Source: an uncultured Sphingomonadaceae bacterium (GTDB lineage: Bacteria; Pseudomonadota; Alphaproteobacteria; Sphingomonadales; Sphingomonadaceae). Taken from it: a stretch of 64,000 nucleotides of DNA. The position numbers were made by a program, and so were the translations under genes. This document shows, one piece after another, positions 26,301-34,344 of the stretch (positions are counted from its first letter, which is position 1; every line of letters starts with the position of its first letter). The notes below the pieces were generated by a model, which was not told where the DNA came from, made no database searches, and saw only the letters and a list, made by a program, of their open reading frames with translations. Location: assembly GCA_947488625.1 (NCBI GenBank), contig CANKZR010000005.1, forward strand, positions 1 through 64,000, in the 5' to 3' direction.

Positions 26301-27618
26301 GGTCGGTCCCGGTTTCCTCGATCTCGACACCGTATTCGAGGATCGATTCATAGATCGAGCCGAGCTGCTGAACCGAAAGGTCGCGGTAGTTGATGTAGCG
26401 AAGCCGCCCTTCTTCCTCGCGGTGTGAGAGCGGTAATATAGCCTTGGCTAGCGTCTCGTCCGACAGCTTGATGCGACTGAGTAGCGAATTGCCTTCCGCT
26501 GCGAACAGGCCGCCGTTGTAGGGCGGAATGCCAAGATCATCGTCGCCTTCGGAAATTGCGCCGAAAATTGTCTCGAGGCGCGACCAGTAGGCAGTGCTGC
26601 GGGCGAGCTGTGCTTGCCTTTGCACATGCCGTTCCTTGATCTCCTCTCGAAGACGGGTCAGGCAATAGTCCGCGTAGGGACCGCGCTCGTCGGGGAGCAG
26701 ATTCCGATCTTCGGCATAAAGCACAAACAATAGACGATAGAGAAGGAACATGGCCGCTTGGCGAACCTGCTCGGCGTAGCCATCATCGAGCGTCTCGGGG
26801 CGATCCGGGTCTGCCAACGAGATGGCAGTAATCAGTTCGGGAAAGACGGTTTCGAACACCGTATCTGCCAGATCCTTGCGGACCCTTTCCTCCCACCGGC
26901 GCGCATCCTCGATCGCGATCAGGTGAAAGCTGCGGCCCTGCTCGCTCGGACGAAACGCTTCGCGACCAAAAATCAGCACGAACAATCGGAATGCGTAATC
27001 TGGATCGATCGGTTCGTCGAGTAGATCCGGTTCGCATCCGGGCAGACCAAAGACCTTGCCCAGGTCAATTTCGAAGAAGTCCTCAGCGACAGAAAGAGCG
27101 TTTTGGTAGTAGAGCCGCCAGTGCCGTCCGTTAGTCAGAATGCCCCACGGCATCTTTCCATCTGCCACGACGGCAGCGCGGCGCAGATAATGCATGATTT
27201 GGGTCGACGGAACACCCTGGTCGCCTTGCCCTTCGCGATCGAGCGGGCGGTTCCAGCGCTTCGCTTCGACAAGAGCAGCGCCATGACGGAAGCGTTGCCA
27301 TGGCTCGAGTGTCTTCGCCTTTTCTGCGGCGTCGCCATCGGCGAAAAGCAAGGCATCGGGAACGTCCTTGCGTCCCTTTGTCGTCATGTTCTGTTGAACG
27401 GATTTGTGTTGCCAGCCCAGCAATTCGAGCAGCGGATAAATAAGTTGGTCTTCGGTTTCTGCTTCGGTTGGCTTCTTGTGGCCTGAATGTTCATGCAGCA
27501 AATGCTGGGCGCTTTCGTAGAGCTGCTCAACTTCACTAATTTCGAGATTCTGCCACTCAGGGGATTCGGTGACCCCTTGCTTCAGCCAATCACGAGTGAA
27601 CAATGCGCCTTGGAACAC
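23374..27618 (-). CDS. Type IIG-like restriction-modification enzyme (Eco57I family, 1414 aa)
   Basis: This is a single-chain enzyme. The N-terminal nuclease region shows PD at residues 87-88 and VEAKRW near 117-122, a PD-(D/E)xK pattern. The adenine-specific methyltransferase has motif I DPAMGSGHF near residue 508 and NPPY near 884, with a long charged insertion between them. The C-terminal ~400 residues should recognise the target. It would both methylate and cut, so no separate methylase is needed. No BREX partners (PglZ, BrxC) are nearby. It forms a defence pair with the Gabija genes, which are divergent from it across 355 bp. Confidence 0.88.
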   Translation of the reverse strand: MFQGALFTRDWLKQGVTESPEWQNLEISEVEQLYESAQHLLHEHSGHKKPTEAETEDQLIYPLLELLGWQHKSVQQNMTTKGRKDVPDALLFADGDAAEKAKTLEPWQRFRHGAALVEAKRWNRPLDREGQGDQGVPSTQIMHYLRRAAVVADGKMPWGILTNGRHWRLYYQNALSVAEDFFEIDLGKVFGLPGCEPDLLDEPIDPDYAFRLFVLIFGREAFRPSEQGRSFHLIAIEDARRWEERVRKDLADTVFETVFPELITAISLADPDRPETLDDGYAEQVRQAAMFLLYRLLFVLYAEDRNLLPDERGPYADYCLTRLREEIKERHVQRQAQLARSTAYWSRLETIFGAISEGDDDLGIPPYNGGLFAAEGNSLLSRIKLSDETLAKAILPLSHREEEGRLRYINYRDLSVQQLGSIYESILEYGVEIEETGTDRPRSDNEARHRSGSYYTPEPLVSLIIEKTVGPVVEEKREAFEAALASGAKGDDLRAHDPAMALLSLRIVDPAMGSGHFLVSLVDWLSDKVLTAVGDAESMAEGDYTSPLVKLIAELREGIVANAREHNWPIVEDQLDDRHIVRRMVLKRCVHGVDLNPMAVELAKVALWLHSFTVGAPLSFLDHHLRCGNSVLGAWVRPTMDWMQERGALISNRHLAPLANIVREMEKIEGLTDTDIAQVDQSKSLFTTVSEASAPLEAILDLAKADDLMGVLETNVRRPREPADAIRKDGDKRLADMRKALADSTDEAKAEKARVALEKESAKIDRAVAKAREAERKFDRAEAMKLVHEGTFGDPSRIASGEIEVLAADARTELSLDAPEPVQGSLMPSHRPDDRRRALADSLVREARAIAAEQRFFHWEVAFPGVWRDLSSSGRSGGFDAVIGNPPYVRQEEIAPIKPALSKAFDTYTGTADLYVYFYEQGIKLLRPGGRMGYVVTNKWLKAGYAQKLRRMFAEDMWVEFLADFGHARHLFPDADVFPCVIAVQKPDADAVPEQYDLAVIPRDDVPREGLAAAVQAATYRAERADLTEEAWVLEPPDVAALLKKIRARGVPLEEYAGASPLYGIKTGFNEAFLIDTATRDQLVSDDPNAADIIKPYLRGQDIGRWLPEWAGLWMIVMKSSSDHAWPWAGAATEAEAEAIFAESYPSIHRRFKGLESFRRDGKLKGLRHREDQGRFWWELRPCAYYDAFEKPKIIYQVIQYYPQYAVDRSGALSNDKTFFFSLESPVTIGTLNSPLLWWFNWRHLPHMKDEALSPMAYRMERVPICEPLEEDRLAFVDATNGCIDLTAHIREADEAICDWLSTETGVRSIPMLLREASKLDSDGFVSAVRAALPKREGLTPTQLRQLREAFAETAEPARQARIELLAHERSLAAMVERAYGLTDEEVALMWRTAPPRMPLAPPPGLDLSDDTGD

Positions 27619-27973
27619 TAAGACCCTCCATACCTTGAGTGGAGTAGCCGAACTTACATCGACTTACACCCAAACTGTGATTGTCATGCACAATGAACGA
27701 CCGCGTCCCACGCCCAAGGTCTGCCTCGAAGCCCAGAGGAAAGGAGCCCGAGCGGGATATGCCACGCCTTGGACCGAAAGCGGACCGTAGCCAGGTGACC
27801 CGTTTAGCGATCAGTGCACCGCGCTCGCCGGCTGATCACGGAATTCATCAAGCCACCCGGGATCGAGTGACAGGCGATTCCGGTTCAATTCGATAGCAAA
27901 CTACTTCCCCCTTGTGTCAGGATGGCCCTACAGTCACCTTCGAGATCTTCGAGCCATTTGAGATAATGACCGC
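27619..27973. other. Spacer between restriction enzyme and Gabija genes
   Basis: These 355 bp separate two divergent defence loci and must hold both promoters. I see no credible gene; an ORF at 27912-28097 is out of frame with the nuclease gene it overlaps. No strong inverted repeat stands out. Confidence 0.5.
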
Positions 27974-29971
27974 ATGCGCCTTGAGAACATTAAGATCCGA
28001 AACTTCAGGTTGCTGCGCCGACTCTCAATCGATCTCGCCCAGGACAAAACGACGACCATTTTGGTGGGGCCGAACAATAGCGGGAAAACCTCAGTAATGG
28101 AGGCTCTCCGGCTGTTTATCGGGCAAGGAGCCGAGGCTCCTAAAATCTCCTTCCACGACCTCTCTCAGCTTCGCCACCGGGACCTGAAGCGGATCGAGCG
28201 AAAGGTTGCGGCTGAAGCTGATCCAGAAAAGAAGATTGAGCTGCTTAGGCGGCTTACACCGCGTATGCGGCTCGATCTGACCTTTTCCTATGGCTAAGAT
28301 CCCGCCGACCTCGTTGCAGCCACCAAGCTTTTGATGGACCTTACGCCTGGCACAAGCAGAGTGCGCATGCGGATCGACTATCGACTGGAGAACGCGAAAA
28401 AGCTTCTCGACGAGTTTGGGGCCAGGCCTCGCAAAGACGTCTCGCTGTGCGACTATCTGAAAGAGACGTTCAGAGATCATTTCAAACGCGTTTTCTTCAA
28501 AGTGTCCCCTGACGGCAAAGAAGTGGAACAACTCGAAGACGGCAATTTGCTGAAATCCCTACTGCGCATCGACATCGTGCCCGCTCAGCGGCACGTCGAT
28601 GACGATGAGGGAAGCCGGTCCGCGAAGCTCTCAAAACTTCTCCACGATCATTACGAACGCTTCTATCGGGTCGATGACGCTGCCGGTTATCAAGCGATCG
28701 AAGATGCACTCACGGCGAGCGCAGGCGACCTTACGGGGATGTACGGCAAAGCCTTTGGCCGTTTGACGAAGCGCCTTCAGAGTTTTGGCTATCCGCCAGG
28801 CCAAAAAGCGCCGGACCTGAGGGTACGTGCTGAACTGAGCGCAGAAACAATTTACCGTGACAATGCGCGAATATATTATGCCAGCGAACACGCCGAAAAA
28901 GAAGGAGTAATGGAGGAGTTCGAGCTGCCCGAAAAATATAACGGGCTCGGCTACAAAAACCTGATTTACATTGTCCTGCAGCTGGAGTCCTTCCGCGCTG
29001 CGATCGACGCGACGATGGGCGACAAGCCGCGCGTTCATATAATCGCGATTGAAGAACCCGAGGCGCACCTGCACCCGCAGATGCAGACGGTTTTCATCAG
29101 CGAGATTTCGAAGGTTTTGGAAACGGACGGAGGGACGACAGCACAAGTTCTGCTCTCCACACACTCGTCCCACATGATCGCTCATTCTGAGTTCGAGCCC
29201 GTGCGCTATTTCCGCAGGGTTGGCCGTCAGGTCGTCATGCAGGACCTTTCGCAGCTACCGCTGCCACCACACAACCCCGACCTTCTCGACTTCCTGCGCC
29301 GCTATGTTCGACTGACTCATTGCGATCTGTTTTTCGCGGACAAGGCCATCTTCGTGGAAGGCCAGGTCGAGCGGCTGCTGCTCCCAATGATGATTGAGGA
29401 GCAAGCCAAGGTGGCTGGCTGCGAGACGCTCGGAAGTCAGTATGTCAGCATTTCTGAGGTGGGCGGGGGGCACGCCCATAAGTTTAAGCCGATCATCGAC
29501 TTTCTTGGCATTCCGAGCCTGATCATTACCGACCTGGACTCGGTCGATGACGGAGGAAAAAAATGCCCGGTCGCGACGGGGAAAAGCACTAGCAACGCCT
29601 GTCTCCGCAAATGGATTCCCGAGAAGGAAACCGTCGAAGAATTGCAAGCCTGCGATAATGCGGCCAAGACGCAAGGCTGCATTCGGGTTGCCTATCAGGT
29701 CACCCAGGACGGGCATTGTGGTCGTTCATTCGAGGAAGCATTCATCTACGCCAACATCACTTGGCTGACTGACAATCATGCCAAGCTCAGCACGACTAAG
29801 GCTGCCGTCAAGAAAGCGATAGACGCAGGCCTGACAGCACAAGCGTGGGAGTTGAGCGGCAAGCTCGGGAAGGTCGATTTCGCCCTCGATCTGATGGGCG
29901 CACCAGGCTGGGAGATTCCCCTCTATATTCAACAAGGCCTCCAATGGCTGGCCGAGCATCCCGCAAAATGA
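27974..29971 (+). pseudogene. gajA: Gabija GajA-like OLD-family nuclease, interrupted by in-frame TAA
   Basis: Read through, this frame encodes an AAA ATPase/TOPRIM protein of 664 residues. The N-terminal part has Walker A GPNNSGKTS (about residue 36). The later part has ABC-type EEPEAHLHPQ and THSSHM, then a TOPRIM domain (FVEGQVERLLLP, SEVGGG, IITDLDS). Codon 108 (28295-28297) is TAA, and the same frame stays open before and after it, so a point nonsense change is the simplest reading. The downstream part could restart at ATG 28334 but lacks an obvious ribosome site and the Walker A motif. It overlaps gajB by 4 bp. GajA normally nicks DNA when nucleotides fall during phage replication. Confidence 0.8.
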
Positions 29972-31644
29972 TGACGGAAGCGGACGAAAAAATCCTGGAT
30001 TGTCTGCACACGCGACAGAGCTTCCTGATCGACGCCGGGGCGGGCTCGGGCAAAACATCGTCCCTCATTCGCGCTCTTGATTTCATTCGAGGACCGGACC
30101 GTTCGAGCGTTATCGGGGAAGGCCAGCGTGTGGCCTGCATTACTTTCACGAATGTAGCAAAGAATGAGATCATCGAGCGTACAGAGCACGACCCCTTGTT
30201 TGTGGTCTCAACGATCCACGACTTCTTATGGGCCTCGATCAAAAACTTTCAGAAAGAGCTGAGGCCCGCCCTTCTTGCGTTCAATGACCGGTTGCCTGCA
30301 AGCAGCCGCAGAAAGCAAGATCAGGAGGAATTGGCAGAAGCTTTAAAGACGGTACCGACGATCGCCTACTCCGATCGCGGCGCAAACTTCTTGGAAGGCC
30401 GAATTTTTCACGACGACCTTTTGGGCGTGGCTCACATTATGTTCCACGACCATCCGCTTTTATCGAAAGTGGTCGCCGCTCGATTCCCGTTCATATTTGT
30501 AGACGAATACCAGGACACTGATCCGCTGGTTGTCTCCGCCCTGTTGGATCATCTTCTTAAGACAGAGCATCCCCCGCTGATCGGTTTCTTTGGCGACAAG
30601 ATGCAGAACATCTATTCGGGAGGGGTCGGCGAATTGTCGGCCGATCAGCAGGCACAGCTGGTTCAAATCAAGAAGGAGGAGAACTATCGGTGCTCCAAGG
30701 CGGTGATCGACGTTCTCAACAAGGTCCGAACTGACATTCAGCAGGAGCCAGCGGGTGCCAATTTACCGGGGGGCGCGGTGTATGTCAGTCTCACCGGCAC
30801 GGCTCCGGACGCGGACATTGCCGAACTCGCCGTCCAGAAAGCGCAGGATGTCTTCGGCTGGAGTGTACAGGGCGAGTTGAAGGTTCTATTCCTCACTCAC
30901 CGCCTTATCGCCCGCAAGGCCGGATATGCCGATCTATTGGCAGCCTTCGCCAGTCGGGGAAGCTTTACGCAAGATAAGTTTCAGAGCGGCGAAGACCCGA
31001 TTGCAGCCTTCTTCCTTAAAAAAGTCGAGCCATTTATTACTGCTTGGCGTGAAGGGCGGGTGGGGCGCGCTATCAGTTCATTGAAGGAACGCCCGATCCC
31101 GATCGCGGGGGCAGCCGAGAAGGCGCGAGTGAAGGCGGCCCTAGATGACCTCATCAAACTAATTGATGCCGGAGGAACGATTGAAGCAATCTTAATGCAT
31201 CTGCGGGCAGCGCAATTGGTCACACTCCTTGATGACTTGGAAGCGGCCGTGGCAGGCCCTGTGGTGGCTGCCGAGGCAGGATCGCCCGAGGCAGCGCATC
31301 AGGCCTTTCTGGATCTTCTTCTGGCGGTGCCCTATCTGGAAGTCAGTCGTTACCGCGCCGTGCTGGAAAACAGCATGCCGTTCTCAACCAAACACGGCGT
31401 GAAAGGCGATGAATTTCAGAACGTGATCGTGGTTTTGGATGACGCTGGCGCGAACTGGAACCAATACTCGTTTGGCAAGCTGCTGGCAGGAACCGACACC
31501 AGCGAAAGCCGGGAGCGGAGAACCCGCCACCTCTTCTATGTTTGTTGCTCGCGCGCCAAAGACAAGCTGATTGTGGCTGACCTCGGGGTTGGGGCCCAGG
31601 CCAAAATCGAGGCGCTTTTCGGGGCCAGCGCGGTAGCCATGTGA
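29968..31644 (+). CDS. gajB: Gabija GajB-like UvrD/Rep-family helicase
   Basis: The 558-residue superfamily 1 helicase shows Walker A GAGSGKTSSL (about residue 23), motif Ia ITFTNVAKNEI, Walker B FIFVDEYQDTDPLV (about 173), GDKMQNIYSG, an arginine motif NYRCSKAVIDVL, and C-terminal KHGVKGDEFQNV and FYVCCSRAKDKL. It is shorter than UvrD and of the type paired with OLD-family nucleases in Gabija. Its start overlaps the nuclease stop (ATGA); Met 29971 is an alternative start. The frame is intact although its partner is broken, so the system may be only recently damaged. Confidence 0.85.
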   Translation: MMTEADEKILDCLHTRQSFLIDAGAGSGKTSSLIRALDFIRGPDRSSVIGEGQRVACITFTNVAKNEIIERTEHDPLFVVSTIHDFLWASIKNFQKELRPALLAFNDRLPASSRRKQDQEELAEALKTVPTIAYSDRGANFLEGRIFHDDLLGVAHIMFHDHPLLSKVVAARFPFIFVDEYQDTDPLVVSALLDHLLKTEHPPLIGFFGDKMQNIYSGGVGELSADQQAQLVQIKKEENYRCSKAVIDVLNKVRTDIQQEPAGANLPGGAVYVSLTGTAPDADIAELAVQKAQDVFGWSVQGELKVLFLTHRLIARKAGYADLLAAFASRGSFTQDKFQSGEDPIAAFFLKKVEPFITAWREGRVGRAISSLKERPIPIAGAAEKARVKAALDDLIKLIDAGGTIEAILMHLRAAQLVTLLDDLEAAVAGPVVAAEAGSPEAAHQAFLDLLLAVPYLEVSRYRAVLENSMPFSTKHGVKGDEFQNVIVVLDDAGANWNQYSFGKLLAGTDTSESRERRTRHLFYVCCSRAKDKLIVADLGVGAQAKIEALFGASAVAM

Positions 31645-31889
31645 TCAAGTGGCAGCGCATGTTGGACAGGCCGCTAGTACGAGCCCCAGGTCATCGTTCA
31701 ACTATGCAGCGATGCGCGTGCCAACCGCGACTTCCGATTCACCAGCAGCGACGGCGTTTTGATCCTGCTCCTGCACTGCGGTCCATCGGCCCGACGGACG
31801 ACCACTTTTAAGGACGATGCGAGCCATGTCGAAAGGCTACCTAGAGGGCGCAGTACGGACTTATCTGCCTCAAATTACGCTGCCGCTGA

Positions 31890-32031
31890 GCACTTTGCCC
31901 TGTGATCGTTCCTGCACATGTTCGGGTCAGCCCCCGATCTCGATGTGGCGTTCGAGAACGAGCAAGACCGAGAAGCAGCCTGCAACTTCATGGATCTCCT
32001 GGAGGCATCGGAGGGCGATGGCGTTAGCTGA
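31890..32031 (+). pseudogene. Truncated, stop-containing copy of the 89-aa gene
   Basis: Reading from 31896 gives FAL-stop-SFLHMFGSAPDLDV... and so on to a stop at 32031, matching the C-terminal half of the gene at 9484-9753. The Trp codon TGG has become TGA at 31905, and the N-terminal half is missing. It is a fossil at the edge of the duplicated block. Confidence 0.85.
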
Positions 32032-32257
32032 TTGCAGGAAAGGTCAAGTGAGCCTGCAGACCCACACCCGATACCCATCCGGCTTTAGTCGCGAACAGTC
32101 CTGAACCAGGTCAGCTGAGGACGGCAACCCGTTCCTTTCCGGCCGTGTTGGCAGCTGCGCTGCCTGCCCGCACCACCCGTCATGAACAGGTTTCCCTTGG
32201 AGCTTTGCCCCTGCGGTGCAGTCCTCCCATGCCCTGCTTCTTCTGGATGTTCGCAAG

Positions 32258-32274
32258 CCGGAGATGGTCTCCGG
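32258..32274 (+). promoter_or_regulatory. 17-bp palindrome in ssb leader (copy 2)
   Basis: CCGGAGA-TGG-TCTCCGG is identical to the dyad in the first ssb leader, again about 25 bp before the start codon. Confidence 0.55.
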
Positions 32275-32299
32275 TTTAAGGAACTGAAGGACTACCATC

Positions 32300-32698
32300 A
32301 TGACCAATATCGCCATCATTACCGGCCGCATCGCCCGCGATCCCGACACCCGCGAGACCAAGGGCGGCACCAATGTCACCGGGATCACTGTCGTCACCGA
32401 TCGCCCTGCGCGGGACAAGGACGGCAAGACCTACAAGGACGAGAACGGCTACACCGCCAAGGAAAGCGAGTTCCACCGGGTTACCTGCTTCAACGGCCTC
32501 GCCAAGACCGTCGGCCAGTACTGTTCCAAGGGCCAGCTGGTCAGTGTTCAGGGCCGCATCCACTACACCCAGTGGGAGGACAAGGACGGGGGCACGCGCT
32601 ACGGCACCGAGATCCTCGCCGACAAGGTCGACTTCCTCTCGCGCGGCAACGGCAGCGGTGACGATCACGACAACCAGGACGCTCCCGAGATCGACTGA
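32300..32698 (+). CDS. ssb: Single-stranded DNA-binding protein, second copy (132 aa)
   Basis: This is an OB-fold SSB identical to the first copy at 128 of 132 positions. Most base changes between the two genes are silent, a sign that both have been under protein-level selection or homogenised. It has the same acidic tail and the same leader dyad. Two active copies may raise SSB dose during transfer. Confidence 0.93.
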   Translation: MTNIAIITGRIARDPDTRETKGGTNVTGITVVTDRPARDKDGKTYKDENGYTAKESEFHRVTCFNGLAKTVGQYCSKGQLVSVQGRIHYTQWEDKDGGTRYGTEILADKVDFLSRGNGSGDDHDNQDAPEID

Positions 32699-32723
32699 AC
32701 TCTCACCTCGATCTCGCCTCCCG

Positions 32724-32756
32724 AAGGGGTCCTGTCCCAGCCGGACAGGGCCCCTT
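32724..32756 (+). terminator. Terminator after ssb copy 2
   Basis: A 14-bp stem, AAGGGGTCCTGTCC with GGACAGGGCCCCTT with one G-U pair, closes a CAGCC loop. The T-run is weak. Confidence 0.65.
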
Positions 32757-32822
32757 CCTCGCGTATGGAACGCCGAAGAACTTTCAGTAATCGTTTGCAA
32801 AAGCGGTGCTACGAAGAGCGCC

Positions 32823-33260
32823 ATGACTGACCAGGCGATCGTTTGCTATCCGGGTGAGGCCGCGACTGCAGCCGAGGTTGTGGCACTTGCAAATGAGTAT
32901 CGGATCGCGGCCCAGCTTCTCGTGCAGAATGGACGGCCCGGAGAACCCAGGTCGCGGGCGCCGTTTCGCATGGTCGCGATTCATGCGGTCGAGCTTTACC
33001 TCAACGCATTCCTTCTCCGATCGGGTCACAGCGCGGGCGAGGTCCGGGGTCTCCAGCACAACCTCGCGGCAAGGGCGGACCTCGCAGTCGAGCTTGGGCT
33101 GGTGCTGCGGAAGCGGACGCGGGAACACCTGCATGCCATGTCGCAGTCGCGCGAATTTCTTGTGACGCGATACGTGCCCAGCGGGACCAGCCTATCGGAG
33201 ATCAACCGCCTGCAGGCGACGCTGACAGAGGTCGCGCAGAAGGTCTCGGGAGCTATCTAG
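32823..33260 (+). CDS. Small HEPN-like helical protein (145 aa)
   Basis: The centre reads FRMVAIHAVELYLNAFLLRSGHSAGEVRGLQHNLAARADLA (quoted in parts: AIHAVELYLNAFLL, then EVRGLQHNL), a two-helix pattern typical of HEPN-type domains. A catalytic Rx4-6H motif is not evident, so it may be a non-nuclease HEPN relative. The start at 32823 is preceded by AAGAGCGCC, a weak ribosome site. It sits in the variable slot between duplicated blocks A and B, where the first copy has an unrelated minus-strand gene. Confidence 0.55.
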   Translation: MTDQAIVCYPGEAATAAEVVALANEYRIAAQLLVQNGRPGEPRSRAPFRMVAIHAVELYLNAFLLRSGHSAGEVRGLQHNLAARADLAVELGLVLRKRTREHLHAMSQSREFLVTRYVPSGTSLSEINRLQATLTEVAQKVSGAI

Positions 33261-33497
33261 CTTGGGACCGGAGGGGAGGGGCCTGGCTCACGTTCTCCCA
33301 TTCTGATGGCCGTGCAACAGGCGCGTCAAGGACGGCAGGGTCCCACCATTTTGACTCCCCTTCGCTACGCTACGGTCCGACAAAATCGTTACCCCTACCG
33401 CCGCTTCGCGGTCGCCCAAGTGGGCGATCCCTGACCCGCCGGCCGCACGCCCATCCGTCCTGCTCCTGCCGTCAACGGCAGACATCAGGAGGATACA

Positions 33498-33719
33498 ATG
33501 GCTTCAATTGCTCGGATCAATTCGAACTCGGAACGCTACTTTGCCGCGCTGGCTGTGGCAGAGCGTCGGGCGTTGCACAGCTTCTTCGATCAGCATATCG
33601 TTGAGGACCGAGAACTCGGATACTTTGCTTTGGATGAGGGTGACTACAACGCGCTTCCTGCGCATCTTGCAGCGCGCGTGGTGCATACGGTTCATGGGGC
33701 AATGCTCGATGAGTTCTGA
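33498..33719 (+). CDS. Small conserved protein (73 aa), copy 2
   Basis: The ATG at 33498 follows ATCAGGAGGATACA. The protein differs from the copy at 11103 at 17 of 73 positions, with no change in length and an identical YFALDEGDYNALPAHLA core. Both copies keep an open frame, so both are probably functional. The role is unknown. Confidence 0.75.
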   Translation: MASIARINSNSERYFAALAVAERRALHSFFDQHIVEDRELGYFALDEGDYNALPAHLAARVVHTVHGAMLDEF

Positions 33720-33729
33720 CCGTAGGATC

Positions 33730-33763
33730 AGGGCGGGGACCGGGAACGGTTCCTGCCTTTTTT
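33730..33763 (+). terminator. Terminator after 73-aa gene, copy 2
   Basis: An imperfect stem (AGGGCGGGGACC with GGTTCCTGCCTT) is followed by TTTTTT. It matches the position of the terminator at 11334-11368. Confidence 0.7.
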
Positions 33764-34344
33764 CTTGTTCGCAGGGTTAGGAGAGATGGGTATTCCCGAT
33801 CGTTCTGCACCTCATCTCCATTCGATCTTGGGACAGTCCGGTGATGGCTATCTGGTCCCTATGATCCTCTCAAACGACCGGGCAATTGGCCCGCCTGGGG
33901 AATGACCCGCCGAGGGGGATTCTCACATAACTAAGGCCAGTTGGTAGCCCACCGGCATTTTCGCCCTGAATCTCGCTTTTCCCTACGAGGACACAATTGC
34001 TCGCGCTCCAAGAATAAGGATTAGAATTCAACCCATTGAACGGAACTCAGGGCCTCCTGAAAAGCCCCGCACACATTGGAACTTGACAGGCACACCGGAC
34101 GCAGCGCTGCCGCCTTTGTTCTTCTAATGTTCTCAAGCGGTTGCAATGCAAATTCGGCATGTGCATCGACAGATTTGACCGCAAATCGCGAATTGGATTC
34201 GCAAATTGGCTGCAATTCACCTTGGCCTAAAGTGCTGGAATAGCTAGGGAACTTTTCGTTTTCCTACATGGCCATTCCTATTTACTGTGATCCTCGCCTT
34301 CCGCAGGTCGAACCAGGCTTCTTGAGAACAAGGAGCTTGGAAAA
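33764..34344. other. Gene-free stretch upstream of relaxosome genes; candidate oriT region
   Basis: No credible gene is visible in 581 bp, and the second half is AT-rich for this element. It holds the second 16-mer (34091-34106) and a perfect dyad, GCGAAT-TGG-ATTCGC (34188-34202). It also holds nearby CGCAAAT repeats (34180 and 34200). The position just upstream of the accessory protein, TraD and relaxase is where an origin of transfer usually lies. I cannot identify a nick site. Confidence 0.4.
34091..34106 (+). repeat. 16-bp repeat, candidate attachment site (right)
   Basis: This is an exact copy of GCACACCGGACGCAGC at 11752-11767. It may be the far end of a site-specifically inserted segment, or simply the continuation of duplicated block B. 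Confidence 0.4.

Larger units (their letters stand above)
31889..32756 (+). repeat. Block A copy 2
   Basis: This segment is colinear with 9611-10493. The copy begins abruptly at about 31889, inside the 89-residue gene, which marks the junction between cargo and backbone. The 244 bp before it (31645-31888) hold no gene that I can support. Confidence 0.85.
33267..33763 (+). repeat. Block B copy 2
   Basis: This segment is colinear with 10869-11368 and covers the long leader, the 73-residue gene and the terminator. It is clearly more diverged than block A. Confidence 0.8.

Noticed and set aside
23374-27618. BREX system (PglX-like methylase)
   Set aside because: The protein has its own N-terminal nuclease motif, and no PglZ, BrxC or other BREX genes are present.
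28295-28297. Programmed stop-codon readthrough in gajA
   Set aside because: No hairpin or known recoding context follows TAA, and TAA is the least leaky stop; a point mutation is simpler.
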